This document shows, piece by piece, positions 17,064-26,931 of a stretch of 43,945 nt of DNA. The position numbers were made by a program, and so were the translations under genes. The stretch comes from a virus: positions 1-43,945 of the IMG/VR virus record IMGVR_UViG_3300037189_030748. One strand, written 5' to 3'. The notes beneath the pieces were generated by a model. It worked only from the letters and a program-made list of their open reading frames with translations. It had not been told where the DNA came from and searched no databases. Position 1 is the first letter of the stretch, and every line of letters begins with the position of its first letter.

Positions 17064-19015
17064 TAACGAACCTCAACCTTTCCTGATGTGATTCTTTCAT
17101 CATCGATGATGGCAGTTACCTCTATTCTTTTAGGATTCAAATTTCCAAGATGAAATACTTGAACCGACTTACTTGTGGGATAACTGTAAAATATCGTTCC
17201 ATCTGCATTTATTTCAAATAAGTCAATTTCACGACTATTGCCAGAAATTGACCACATGACATAACTACCTTGTCTTAGAGGTAAGAAACTGACATTTGTG
17301 ATTTTTACATCGCTATTGCCAACTCCCCCAACGGCGACGTCATAAAATATTCCCGTCCTTCCTGCGTAAAAAGAGATATCGCTTAGATTTGATGCTGTTC
17401 CATAACGTAACAAAGAGTTTCTAATCGAGTTTTTAGTAAAAAATTTTGCACTATAGCTTGTCTGCCCTGATTTTACCTTGTTGCCAATAAGCTTAGATGA
17501 AAGATCAACATCGCTTTTAAGATCATAAGCGTTTGTTGAAATAAAATTCTGGGCTGCCGTAATATTCTCAAGTGCTTCAGGCACAGATCGTACAGCAACT
17601 TCAAATCTAAAAATCGAATTATTTGATTGAACATCCTTTGTGGAAATTTTGATGATACCTGGTTCAAAAATTCCGACAGATGTCTCTACCCCTGTAACCA
17701 AAGAAACCTGGGTGACGAGAACTCTTATAAGGGGCTTAAGATTGTTTGTCGTCTTCTCAAGTTCGCTTGAGAGAAGATTTTCAAGACCAAGCGTTTTTAG
17801 ATCTTTGACAATTTGATCAACTATTGAAGATGTCTTATATGAGACTCTAGCATCAAACACAATATTTTGATTTTGCTCATCATTTTCATCACTAATACGA
17901 CTAACAGCTATTGATGCAAGAGAATCAAGTTTTAAAGAAGGAACAAAAACTTCTGATGGGCTTGTGTACAAAACTCCATCTGTTCCAATGTAGTCAATAG
18001 AGTAGATAAAGTCGTATTGTGGATTTCGTTTTTTATCGGTAACAACGACGCTATTTCCTACGTTCGAAACCGATTCAACAATCTCACGATAACCGCTTGG
18101 AAGCAGTTGTCTATACAGGATGATTCGGGTAATAGACGAATCCATTCCTCGTGCTCTAAAAGAGACTTCTTTATCGGAAATTGTTGACATATAGAATGGA
18201 ATCTGCTTTACATTCTTTACGAATCCTGCCTCAATTTGACGAAAATTCCCAAGCTCTTGCTGGTAAAAACGTGACACAGGTTGAGCTAAGACAGTGTAAC
18301 ATTGGTCGTTATCAGGAACATCAAATACGGCAGTTGATTTGTTAGAGGTGTCAGTTGGAACTACCTGCAAATTTTCAAAATCTTTTCTAAGAAAATTTGT
18401 TGAGGCATCATTTTTCAGATAAAACTTAAAAGCACCTGTGACATTATCACTCGTTGAAGCGGCAGCAAAAATCTTCCTTCCATTCATTCTTGTGGTTGTA
18501 AAATAGAAATCCTGGTTAGGTAAATCATAATTTTTAAGAACTGTTTCATGATCAATTTCTATTGAATCAACAGAAAAAATACTTCCATCTGTTTTTATAT
18601 TCACAATTTCAATTGTGAATATATTGTCAATGTCCTCCGATGGAATCTCGACCTGGAAATCAATGGTGGTCAGTGAAAAATCTGGCCTATCAATAAACTT
18701 TTTAACAAAAAACTTTTTATCAAACTTTCTATCTGCAAGTTGATTCATACGTTGTCTATTGACATTCTTGAAAATGTTTTCGCCAATAGCAACAGATTTT
18801 TTGACAACTATCTTCTCTTTTCGTTTTTGACCAAGAAATCCGCGAATTTGGAGGTCACCATCAATCTGGCCTATGACAGATTGATCTATCGTAATGGGAA
18901 TTGAATAAATAAATGATGTTTTTTGATCGACTGTCTTGTGATCAACTATTTGAATAGCTGACTTTGCAGGAAGAACTGCATACCGTGGAACAGCATTTTT
19001 TGACGTATAAAGCAT
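17063..19015 (-). CDS. Virion structural protein, partly fibronectin-like
   Basis: A 650-residue beta-rich protein. Segments such as ITRIILYRQLLPSGYREIVE followed by YDFIYSIDYIGTDG (about 310-355) resemble the strand pattern of fibronectin-like modules in the 601-aa protein, and the last about 80 residues (SYVMWSISGNSREIDLFEIN onward) look like another such module. A basic stretch near 60-105 contains many Lys residues. No catalytic motif is visible. The gene begins with ATG overlapping the TAA of the 314-aa gene and ends in the same way against the 1196-aa gene, so the three are probably made together. Role: tail or baseplate accessory protein, inferred. Confidence 0.82.
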   Translation of the reverse strand: MLYTSKNAVPRYAVLPAKSAIQIVDHKTVDQKTSFIYSIPITIDQSVIGQIDGDLQIRGFLGQKRKEKIVVKKSVAIGENIFKNVNRQRMNQLADRKFDKKFFVKKFIDRPDFSLTTIDFQVEIPSEDIDNIFTIEIVNIKTDGSIFSVDSIEIDHETVLKNYDLPNQDFYFTTTRMNGRKIFAAASTSDNVTGAFKFYLKNDASTNFLRKDFENLQVVPTDTSNKSTAVFDVPDNDQCYTVLAQPVSRFYQQELGNFRQIEAGFVKNVKQIPFYMSTISDKEVSFRARGMDSSITRIILYRQLLPSGYREIVESVSNVGNSVVVTDKKRNPQYDFIYSIDYIGTDGVLYTSPSEVFVPSLKLDSLASIAVSRISDENDEQNQNIVFDARVSYKTSSIVDQIVKDLKTLGLENLLSSELEKTTNNLKPLIRVLVTQVSLVTGVETSVGIFEPGIIKISTKDVQSNNSIFRFEVAVRSVPEALENITAAQNFISTNAYDLKSDVDLSSKLIGNKVKSGQTSYSAKFFTKNSIRNSLLRYGTASNLSDISFYAGRTGIFYDVAVGGVGNSDVKITNVSFLPLRQGSYVMWSISGNSREIDLFEINADGTIFYSYPTSKSVQVFHLGNLNPKRIEVTAIIDDERITSGKVEVR

Positions 19016-19959
19016 TAGTCGATTACCACGGTAAAAAGATTAATAAATGTCGCAGTTTCTGAATTATCAACAAAAACTTTGCCAAAGAATAGGATTCTCT
19101 TTTGCTGATGCTCTTTATCTGAATAATCTATTACTTCACCGTAATCGACAGCATCGAGCTTTGCGACACCATCATTTGTGATCTCATACATCTGCATGAC
19201 AATATCATTTGAAAGAGAAGATCTCTCAATATCAAAATCTCTTCTTTCTTTGATAGGATTTCTATCAGTTCCGAAGACATCACGTTTTAAATCTTCATAC
19301 GTGTACTGATTAAATCGTTTTATGTTTCTATATTTTCCAAGCAATCTTGAAGTGCCCCCAGATGAAACTGTGGGTGGCAAAAATTTAAATTGAGGAAGAT
19401 TAGCAAATCGTTTATCAAAAAACAAAGAATCAGCAGTATCAATTTCTGAAATTGGAAGATCACCAGCTACACCATCCATAGAAAACGTTCCTGAAATTGG
19501 AACAATCTCAAATGATGTATCCGAGTCAAGTGGCGGGCGAGTTCCAATTATTGAATTGTATTCAAATGATGTCTGGAACATATTGACAATGTTGTCGACC
19601 GCAGATGAAAATCCATTTCCTGTCGAATATCCTGTAACGGGATTTTTTCCTGAAATGGATGAAACATATAACGTTCCACGAGCGTCGATGTCTGTCCCAA
19701 ACGCAGAAGCTGGTATTAGATCACCTGAATCATCAGTCACGAGTGCCAGTGTATCTTGCGGTAATGAAGAGGGAACTTCTAAAAATATTCGATCTGTGGC
19801 TGTGTCATACGAACCCGTGATACTAGCCGGATCGTAGAACGTCTGCCCATCGGTAAAAGATGCATATGCTACATTAAGGCCGCCGCGCGCAAGAGCTGCT
19901 CTCCCATTCGGCGTCAATGTAACATCTAGAATTCTGGTCTTTGGATCAAGGATGCCCAT
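19015..19959 (-). CDS. Virion structural protein, paralogue of the MGFLD-domain protein
   Basis: A 314-residue protein starting MGILDPKTRILDVTLTPNGR, clearly related over its first about 45 residues to the 233-aa product of 10914-11615. The rest differs: it is richer in Asp and Phe and contains a long region about 200-280 with charged loops (KRFNQYTYEDLKRDVFGTDR). The final segment DNSETATFINLFTVVID is hydrophobic. Two copies of this N-terminal domain in one tail operon point to duplication and divergence, probably as two distinct subunits that use the same docking site. The specific place in the virion is not known. Confidence 0.84.
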   Translation of the reverse strand: MGILDPKTRILDVTLTPNGRAALARGGLNVAYASFTDGQTFYDPASITGSYDTATDRIFLEVPSSLPQDTLALVTDDSGDLIPASAFGTDIDARGTLYVSSISGKNPVTGYSTGNGFSSAVDNIVNMFQTSFEYNSIIGTRPPLDSDTSFEIVPISGTFSMDGVAGDLPISEIDTADSLFFDKRFANLPQFKFLPPTVSSGGTSRLLGKYRNIKRFNQYTYEDLKRDVFGTDRNPIKERRDFDIERSSLSNDIVMQMYEITNDGVAKLDAVDYGEVIDYSDKEHQQKRILFFGKVFVDNSETATFINLFTVVID

Positions 19960-19976
19960 CAGGTCCTCAATAGTAA

Positions 19977-22706
19977 TTATTGATACCCAAAGCTCCCAGT
20001 AACCCCGAAGATCAGATTATTCGGTCCAAATGCAACAGCATAGAGAGGTAGTGCTCCTCTATTATGAACAGTGTTGTCATCAATAAAAGGAATTGATGAT
20101 GTGCACTCAAAACTAAGATTACTACATTGTGTTGTCTCTGGCTCAACTGCTAAATCGGATGAAGCGCTAACAAACGTCGCATAAACAATCGATCTATTAA
20201 CTGTGTCTTTTCCATCAATTGTGACAAGAGTCTTTGAATCTCTTGATTGCTCAATCATGTCACGAACTTGGCCGAATCTATCACGTCTAAAGACACAGGA
20301 AGGGTTAGCGACACGGGGACTCAACAGACCGTAGCGAAGTGATGCCGCACCTGTGTAATTTTTAGTTTTAAATGACTTGGAATTAAAGTTACCGTTATAG
20401 TAGAGCGCAAATTTTGCATCATCGCCAGTCAGCGTTGTCGAAATCATTCCAGTAGAATTTACCAACCTTAAAGAAATATTTTTTAATCTTGCTGTTCCTG
20501 ACGTGCCTTCATAAGTGAAATTTCTCTTTAGCATCGTAGATGAAGATCTATTGTTGTCAAATGGAAATCCTTGACCAATTGTCTCAAAAATAGTCAGTAA
20601 AGATGGATTAATAACTTCTGAATAACTTGTTTGTGCTAACCCCCCAGAGATTTCTGTAATCTGGGGAATAAGTGAATCGTAAAATATCCGCTGACTATCG
20701 ACATGCTTCACATTTCTCTGAATCGATCCTGAATTGAGATCAGATGAAGATGTCTTTAAGAAGGCGCGTTTACGCGTCCCATCAAATATGCTTCCGGTAA
20801 AAAATCCATCAACATATGATGCTGAAAGAATCTCTTTTGCATAGACATCGAATTGATCATAAGGACCCGCTTCATGTATGTCTTCATGAACGGCATCAGA
20901 ACCAAGATACTGATTTAGTGATGGAAGAGACTCGACCTTATCACTAATCATCGATCCGTAAAGAATAACATAGCCTGTTCCGGCACGTATCTGGAGACGT
21001 GATCCTGTTACATTTAAAACATCATATTCCTGACCTCCCCTCCCAGAATCTCTTGGGTTAGGATTGATCATTACAGAATTGGCACCAGATTCAATGCCAA
21101 AAATTAATTCATCATCTGGAAAGAGAACAATCGGTGTTTCTCTTGAAGAATCAATCAAGGAAACGGTTGCAGTATCAACGCCAGGTGATCTGAATCCACT
21201 TCCTGAAACGAATGTGGATGGCGTTCCTTCCCAAAATGACGTGATAAGTGATCTTGGGCTTGGGTCAGAAAATTTTTCAACAGGTTTAAATGATTCAATT
21301 CTTGCATTTAGATTGTATGTACTGTCCATCAAATGCGGGATGGCAAGATTGCCCGATGCGTATTGACCTCCACGATAAAAGTGTCTTATATTCACACTTC
21401 CCGTAACATCAGGACCAAATGCGGGGTCTCCTCTTCCTGCAAGCTTTGATGTTGTTCCAAATTCTTGATTGAAAGTTTTTGGCCTAAAATTAAGATAGAC
21501 GTCAGTTCCAAGTGAGATTGATGCACCTACATAGCTTCCCATATTAATAAAGAAAGATTGTGAAACATCATGAATGGGTTTTAAATTAGGGATTGCTTCA
21601 TTTAGTGTCTGCTGATTGCTGAAACAGAAAGACTCTTTCCCAATGAGATATCTAATGCTACTTGAAACATCATGTGTTGAGTCTGTAGTTACATTTGTTC
21701 TATTTTGAACATAAATAAAAAAGACATAATTATCAATGTCTCTAGCAAATCCGCCTGCATATGGAGGGCCACCTGGAGGCGGCGTTTGAGTTCTCCTTGC
21801 TAAAACAGGAAATTTTGCTTCAATTCTGTCAACAACAAAGGGCGCTGTTATATAGTCACTCAATTTTATTGATTGATTTTCCTTTGCATGATAACGAGGA
21901 GAATGAGGCGCACCAAAGAAACTCGTGGGTTCTCCGATTTTATGATATCCTCGAGATTTTAAAGCATCAATAGTATGAGGCTGATAGAATGTTTCTGTTA
22001 CAAGCGCATATGGGCTACTTGTAAATTGTCCCATAAATGAATTTTCATTGCCATTTATTAAGTTCTCAGCACTAGCAAGTGAGGTTGAATCCAAGTTAAA
22101 AATGGGATCATAATCAATTGCTGCTGAGGACGCACGATCTTCTATTCCTACGTCATTCCAAGTTTTATTAGCATGATTATAGTACGCAAATCCAGATGCA
22201 CGCTGGTTATAGAGCGGCCCTGTTGGATCTCTTAACGAATCACTTAATTTAAGTTTTGTAAGGTTAAAATCATTAGGTGACGACATATCAAAGACAAGAG
22301 CGGCTTTATCAGATGGTGGAGATGAAAATCCAGGATACTCATTTTGAGGAAAGCCTACATCAAAAGAAGTTTCCGATATTGTCTTAAATCTCTCTTTGAA
22401 CGGAAAAATAGGATCATTATCGACAGCTTTGTCAAAATAAGATGCACGATCCGTGATTGGTCCTGTTAAAGACAAGCTGCCCGTAAAAAAACCAGAAAGG
22501 GCAGCAGATCCCGATGGGATCATATAGGGAGCTAAAACTGTCTGATTGTCTTCGAAGATGACAGTTTCACCATCATCAAACTTGTTAGTTTCATCTCCCA
22601 ATTCATTCTGGTATCCTGTCCTTAGAATTCTTGGAAGAATATTGACAGAGTCACGCTGACGGATATAGACTCGAGGGGAGACGTTTAAGAATTTGCTCTT
22701 GCTCAT
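19977..22706 (-). CDS. Large virion structural protein, unknown fold
   Basis: A 909-residue protein rich in Ser, Asn, Pro and Tyr with few Lys-rich helices, typical of exposed phage tail proteins. Notable parts are a start MSKSKFLNVSPRVYIRQRDS, a Pro-Gly loop PPPGGPPYAGG near 310, and repeated short SGS/TGS turns. I do not recognise a domain. Its ATG overlaps the TGA of the 216-aa gene (ATGA), suggesting coupled synthesis of the two, perhaps as partners in one substructure. It could be a tail-fibre or baseplate periphery protein; that rests on composition and position alone. Confidence 0.82.
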   Translation of the reverse strand: MSKSKFLNVSPRVYIRQRDSVNILPRILRTGYQNELGDETNKFDDGETVIFEDNQTVLAPYMIPSGSAALSGFFTGSLSLTGPITDRASYFDKAVDNDPIFPFKERFKTISETSFDVGFPQNEYPGFSSPPSDKAALVFDMSSPNDFNLTKLKLSDSLRDPTGPLYNQRASGFAYYNHANKTWNDVGIEDRASSAAIDYDPIFNLDSTSLASAENLINGNENSFMGQFTSSPYALVTETFYQPHTIDALKSRGYHKIGEPTSFFGAPHSPRYHAKENQSIKLSDYITAPFVVDRIEAKFPVLARRTQTPPPGGPPYAGGFARDIDNYVFFIYVQNRTNVTTDSTHDVSSSIRYLIGKESFCFSNQQTLNEAIPNLKPIHDVSQSFFINMGSYVGASISLGTDVYLNFRPKTFNQEFGTTSKLAGRGDPAFGPDVTGSVNIRHFYRGGQYASGNLAIPHLMDSTYNLNARIESFKPVEKFSDPSPRSLITSFWEGTPSTFVSGSGFRSPGVDTATVSLIDSSRETPIVLFPDDELIFGIESGANSVMINPNPRDSGRGGQEYDVLNVTGSRLQIRAGTGYVILYGSMISDKVESLPSLNQYLGSDAVHEDIHEAGPYDQFDVYAKEILSASYVDGFFTGSIFDGTRKRAFLKTSSSDLNSGSIQRNVKHVDSQRIFYDSLIPQITEISGGLAQTSYSEVINPSLLTIFETIGQGFPFDNNRSSSTMLKRNFTYEGTSGTARLKNISLRLVNSTGMISTTLTGDDAKFALYYNGNFNSKSFKTKNYTGAASLRYGLLSPRVANPSCVFRRDRFGQVRDMIEQSRDSKTLVTIDGKDTVNRSIVYATFVSASSDLAVEPETTQCSNLSFECTSSIPFIDDNTVHNRGALPLYAVAFGPNNLIFGVTGSFGYQ

Positions 22707-23353
22707 TTCGTCATTCCAGCATAGGCAATTGAATCTGTTCCAAATTCTGATGAGTAGAGAGGTGTTCCAAATGCACCTGTCTGGTAATCCGAATCGAAAT
22801 CATCATTGTCTATGACAAATCCGAGACCATCAGTTAAATCTCTATCTATAAAAGTCATTTTAACTTGGGCCTCAGAACCATAATATCCCTCTTTCGTAAT
22901 TCCTAAACTTGAACCCCCACCATCAAAAAATGGATCAAAAATTATTCCAGTGCTATAACCCAGAACTGTTTCATTTTCTGCTTTAAACCCGCGAGATTGA
23001 AATGGAATTTCCTCTTGCGCAACATAGCTTCTAGCAGATGGGAAAAATACGGTTATTCTTCCATCTTTGTTTGCATCTTCTTGATAATCAATTGTTGTGG
23101 ATATAGACAGAACATCAGAATTTAAAATCTCTGCAGGTGTTAAAATACCATTTTGTTCATTATAGGGCTCATAATCAAGCGGATCAATAAGCTCACCAAT
23201 CACTAAAGGAGCCACTTCTTGATCAATTAATCCATCGGCACCCATCTCGGCCCATTGGCCCGATGATATAAAGACGAGATTATTTCTCTTCTTTATGTCG
23301 CGCCCATACCGTATTTCAACGCCGTAGCCTGATTTGTTTGGAACGAATGACAA
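22703..23353 (-). CDS. Virion-associated hypothetical protein
   Basis: A 216-residue acidic protein rich in Asp, Gly and Phe (for example FDPFFDGGGSSLG, VIDNDDFDSDY). No family is recognised. The start is TTG at 23353: an in-frame stop lies a short way upstream and no ATG is near, and GAG stands six bases before the TTG, so initiation is probably weak or unusual. It is preceded by the 98-base gap 23354-23451, the largest gap in the virion block, which holds a small GC hairpin and an ATATTTA motif. It overlaps the next gene by ATGA. Likely a minor tail component. Confidence 0.75.
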   Translation of the reverse strand: MSFVPNKSGYGVEIRYGRDIKKRNNLVFISSGQWAEMGADGLIDQEVAPLVIGELIDPLDYEPYNEQNGILTPAEILNSDVLSISTTIDYQEDANKDGRITVFFPSARSYVAQEEIPFQSRGFKAENETVLGYSTGIIFDPFFDGGGSSLGITKEGYYGSEAQVKMTFIDRDLTDGLGFVIDNDDFDSDYQTGAFGTPLYSSEFGTDSIAYAGMTK

Positions 23354-23402
23354 GTTATTCTCAGCTCTTTCTAAGGTGAAATTTTATCAATGCCACCCTT
23401 AG

Positions 23403-23409
23403 TAAATAT
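23403..23409. promoter_or_regulatory. Intergenic ATATTTA motif, candidate promoter element
   Basis: Second clear copy of the heptamer, minus-strand context CACATATTTACTAAGGG, about 50 bases upstream of the TTG start at 23353 and just after the hairpin at 23414-23434. If it is a -10 element for the gp55-like sigma factor, the leader would be roughly 40 bases. Direction and function are unproven. Confidence 0.22.
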
Positions 23410-23413
23410 GTGA

Positions 23414-23434
23414 GATAGCGGCTCACCGCAGATC
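23414..23434 (-). terminator. Small GC hairpin after the 1159-aa gene (attenuator or processing site)
   Basis: Directly downstream of the TAA at 23452 the minus strand reads GATCTGCGGTGAGCCGCTAT with C following: a perfect GCGG/CCGC stem with TGAG loop, extended by GAT/ATC pairing across a small internal loop. No T-run follows, so it is not a standard Rho-independent terminator. It could be an mRNA-stabilising or processing structure that isolates the downstream message. Confidence 0.3.
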
Positions 23435-23451
23435 ACCAGAATTTAAAGTGA

Positions 23452-26400
23452 TTATGATTTCACTGATATTAAGAACGATGTCACCGTTGAAGAAGCACGT
23501 GCTACAGCAGAAGGCGTTTCACCTGCCGCTTCAAATGATCCCGGTGTTGTTAACATAAATGACTCACTTCCACGATATCTCATCTTTCCACGTTCGAGAA
23601 TATGTGACTCAATTACATAATTGATACCCATAAATTTCGTACGTTTTGGAAGAATTGATTCAACGAGATTAGTCAGTGCGATGTCGACCCATCTAAACAC
23701 ATCGTACGTTCTCATAAAATCCATCTTGCCTGTTAGTCTATTGAAATAGACTTGATTTAGATGATCAAAATTAGAATAAGAATCATTGAAAAGATCTACG
23801 GGTTGGCCCAATGAGTTGTCGATGTATTGTGAATCACCGACAGTTGTCATAATGTCTTCATTCAATGCCTTGACAATAGAATGCTCAATACCAAATCTAA
23901 CATCGTCAATGATCTCATCTGTGTCATAAATTTCATAAACAGGACCGGAAATTACATAGTCAGGATCTGTCTCAGACGGGTTATCAAGACCTCTAACTCT
24001 AACTTTATTGTTGACTTGAAGTAGGTCGAATCTTGGTGAAACACGGTTAATCGATGTCAAATAAGGCTTAATGACTTCTTTATTTGTCTCAAAACCAGAT
24101 CCGCTAAAGTGAAGATCGTTCTGGCTAAAATCAAATATTCTAATATTACCTGAACCGTCTGATGAGGTTGTTGCCTGATCGCAGGATGCGTCAATTCGAA
24201 GACGATTAAATGCACCCGTCTGAACAAGATCAAATCCCAATCCTAACTCAGGATTGTTTGTCCCCATGTTGGCAAAGTTTTTGCTATGCTCGATGAAAGG
24301 TGTGTCACCTGAACGGGCCGAGAAAAATCGGATGTGTGAGACTTTTCCGGTGAAGTTAGATGATGTACATCCTGTCTCAGAATTCAAAAATTGAGTTGAT
24401 GTGCCCAAGCTTTGTGAACCGATAACTACAAATGAACCCGAGGCGCTATAGGTGGGCGACACATTGGCGAGAACATTGTCACTTTCTGAGGAAGCAATTA
24501 CCGAGTAAAAAGATGATGTTTTAAAGAAGCTAACCTGATCGCCAACTTGACGTGAGCATCTTAGCGTATAGCTTGAGGTGAGATTTCCAATCCTGTCATC
24601 TCTATCCCGCTCAATTCCGACCGTCCAACGTTCTCCATCAAAAAGATTGACGCCACTTAACACTAATCTTAATGGATCAGGCGCGTTAGTAGGAATCTCA
24701 GATGAGGCACCTAAAACAAACGTAAGGCTCCCTGATACGTCATCCTGCTGATCATACATCATATTACCAATTAGATGGTAATATGGCGCTGTGCTACCAG
24801 TAGTCAGAAGTCTAAAGAGGCTCTGATTGGGTGGATGTGAATATTTCTTATCAAACACATAGGACGCTTCAATTGAGAATGAACCTGATGTGAAGAGGCC
24901 ATCACTGGCATTGTCCGATATTCCGTGGGGAGGATACGAAGTAACATCGACAAATGTGCCCTTAATAAAGGGATAGCCAATTTCTGTTCTTGAACCGCTT
25001 AGATAAGAACTGACGACATTTGGAGAATCACTTCTAATTCCCAAGCTATTAAGCGGTCCTACAGGTGACGTGAAACTTCCAGAAAAATCTAACATCGAAG
25101 TAACTTCATATGTTAGGTCTCTCATGTCAGAGATTCTTGACTCTCCTGCCATGCCGTATTCACGGATGATAAAAAAGTTATCTGGTATAATACCTGATGA
25201 CAACATTGCTGCACGAACTGCATTTTTTGTTCCCTTAGCAGCATTAATGTAAGTCATATTGGCAAGAATTCTTCTCCAAAGATCGTTTCTCAAACCCTTC
25301 AGAGTATAATCTGTGATTCCACTATCAGAGATGTCTTCACCGAATGACATCTGTTCCGATGTTGATTTGGTAAAAAAGTTAGGAAGATCAATGCCAAAAT
25401 AGTCAGCAGCGTATCGAATCATCTGGCTGCTAACTTGTTCTTCATCACCCAATTCAATTGCCATCAAAGAAGACAAACTATCAACAAACTGCTTTATTTC
25501 ATCAAGTGAGATAGACATCAGGATGAGGAGGCGAATTAAAGCTGATGTTAACGGGAGTTCTCCCGTGCCTGGAACTGATTCGAGTGTTGGTACTTCTCCC
25601 ACACCGCTATCGAAATTGGGTAAACCTACTGCTCGAGCACTTTCTAAAAGATAGTGTCTTGGGACCAGATTTGTGACAACATTAGGATTTTCTTCATCAT
25701 ACGATGACGCTCTGACATAAAGATCTGTGATTAGATTAGAAAATCTGGTCTGGTCAGGATAAAGGATAGGGCTGTAATATGGATTTTGAAAAGCAAGAGG
25801 AACATCAAGTGAGCTGGTCTGTCTAAGCGATGAATTATAGTTGACAATCGTTGAATGTAGGCACTTTCCAGAATAGTCAAGAACAACGTGATTCATGTCA
25901 TATGAACCACTTGGTTCATCAAATCTGAAGTAGAGTTCTAATCCTCCCGATGCATACATCTGGGTGTCTTTGTATTTCTCGACTTCGGCATCGCTTCTTT
26001 GTCCAACAAAGAAGCGAACCTCGTCAAGGGCGCCGCTAAGTGTCTGAATAGGAAGAAAATCATAGTCAAGAATGGTGTGACGACTTCCACTGCCTATGAT
26101 GAAACTTGAAGTTAGAAAATCAAGTGAACCAAAATCTTGTGTGTCTGATGATGACCCGATAAGGTCGTCATTGACATAGATTAGTGCCTGTTTCCCATCA
26201 TCATTATTGAAAAGACAGGCACGAACGTGTGAGAATTGTCCTTTCAAAATTGAACCAGAAGCAACAACATATGAATCTGATGCTGACGACACCAGGAACA
26301 AAATCTGACAATCAGCTGTCGATGCTGATTGTGAGAGTGCTAACGTGTAACCTGCCGTTGTGGCAAGTCGCTGGAAAACAACTTGATTATCATTTGCTTG

Positions 26401-26931
26401 TGCTGGGACAAACAGATGTGATTCAAGCTCAAATGGACTCTGATTCACTATAAGACGTGCTTCACCTGTTGCACCCGGTGCACCATCAAAATTTTTACCA
26501 GCAATAGGCGACACTGATATATGTGTGCCACCCAAGGTCTCAGATGGCTGGGTTCCCGAAAAAAATAAAAATCCCATATTTTTCGGGATCTGGTCGAACA
26601 CATAGCGTTCAAAACCCGTCAGTGTGACCAAAAAATTATCGATATCCGCTCTTGAACCTGTATAGGGATATTGATTTATAGCTTTAAAGAGTGCAACGTC
26701 TACTTTGGCCCTTGCAGGTGCAAAAAATGTATGACGAGTAAAATCAGAAAAATCTAACTCAAGTTGCTGTGTAGATTTAAAACCAGCAAGGTAAGAGTCA
26801 AATAAGAAATTCTCATCTCCTGTGTTATGACCGCTAAGAGATGAGTTGCTAATATTTTTTCTGACTGCGTTTGTGGTTGATTGTTGCTTCTTGGCTCTAA
26901 AAAGCTGAGGGCGTGTTCTAAGGCGTGCCAT
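23452..26931 (-). CDS. Large baseplate/tail protein: two LamG-like domains around a tail-protein core
   Basis: A 1159-residue protein. Residues about 155-320 form a LamG-like jelly roll (GQFSHVRACLFNNDDGKQAL then LSGALDEVRFFVGQRSDAEV). Residues about 460-595 are helical and contain YINAAKGTKNAVRAAMLSSG then FFIIREYG, a KGT...YG...REYG pattern I associate with baseplate-periphery proteins of other phages. A second LamG-like region is at about 670-900 (DGERWTVGIERDRDDRIG, then FTGKVSHIRFFSARSGD). In the order tip, gp25, gp6, DNRLRE protein, this gene occupies the place of gp7/gp8 in T4, so a wedge or periphery protein with host-binding decorations is likely. The family assignment of the core is from memory of the motif. 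Confidence 0.85.
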   Translation of the reverse strand: MARLRTRPQLFRAKKQQSTTNAVRKNISNSSLSGHNTGDENFLFDSYLAGFKSTQQLELDFSDFTRHTFFAPARAKVDVALFKAINQYPYTGSRADIDNFLVTLTGFERYVFDQIPKNMGFLFFSGTQPSETLGGTHISVSPIAGKNFDGAPGATGEARLIVNQSPFELESHLFVPAQANDNQVVFQRLATTAGYTLALSQSASTADCQILFLVSSASDSYVVASGSILKGQFSHVRACLFNNDDGKQALIYVNDDLIGSSSDTQDFGSLDFLTSSFIIGSGSRHTILDYDFLPIQTLSGALDEVRFFVGQRSDAEVEKYKDTQMYASGGLELYFRFDEPSGSYDMNHVVLDYSGKCLHSTIVNYNSSLRQTSSLDVPLAFQNPYYSPILYPDQTRFSNLITDLYVRASSYDEENPNVVTNLVPRHYLLESARAVGLPNFDSGVGEVPTLESVPGTGELPLTSALIRLLILMSISLDEIKQFVDSLSSLMAIELGDEEQVSSQMIRYAADYFGIDLPNFFTKSTSEQMSFGEDISDSGITDYTLKGLRNDLWRRILANMTYINAAKGTKNAVRAAMLSSGIIPDNFFIIREYGMAGESRISDMRDLTYEVTSMLDFSGSFTSPVGPLNSLGIRSDSPNVVSSYLSGSRTEIGYPFIKGTFVDVTSYPPHGISDNASDGLFTSGSFSIEASYVFDKKYSHPPNQSLFRLLTTGSTAPYYHLIGNMMYDQQDDVSGSLTFVLGASSEIPTNAPDPLRLVLSGVNLFDGERWTVGIERDRDDRIGNLTSSYTLRCSRQVGDQVSFFKTSSFYSVIASSESDNVLANVSPTYSASGSFVVIGSQSLGTSTQFLNSETGCTSSNFTGKVSHIRFFSARSGDTPFIEHSKNFANMGTNNPELGLGFDLVQTGAFNRLRIDASCDQATTSSDGSGNIRIFDFSQNDLHFSGSGFETNKEVIKPYLTSINRVSPRFDLLQVNNKVRVRGLDNPSETDPDYVISGPVYEIYDTDEIIDDVRFGIEHSIVKALNEDIMTTVGDSQYIDNSLGQPVDLFNDSYSNFDHLNQVYFNRLTGKMDFMRTYDVFRWVDIALTNLVESILPKRTKFMGINYVIESHILERGKMRYRGSESFMLTTPGSFEAAGETPSAVARASSTVTSFLISVKS

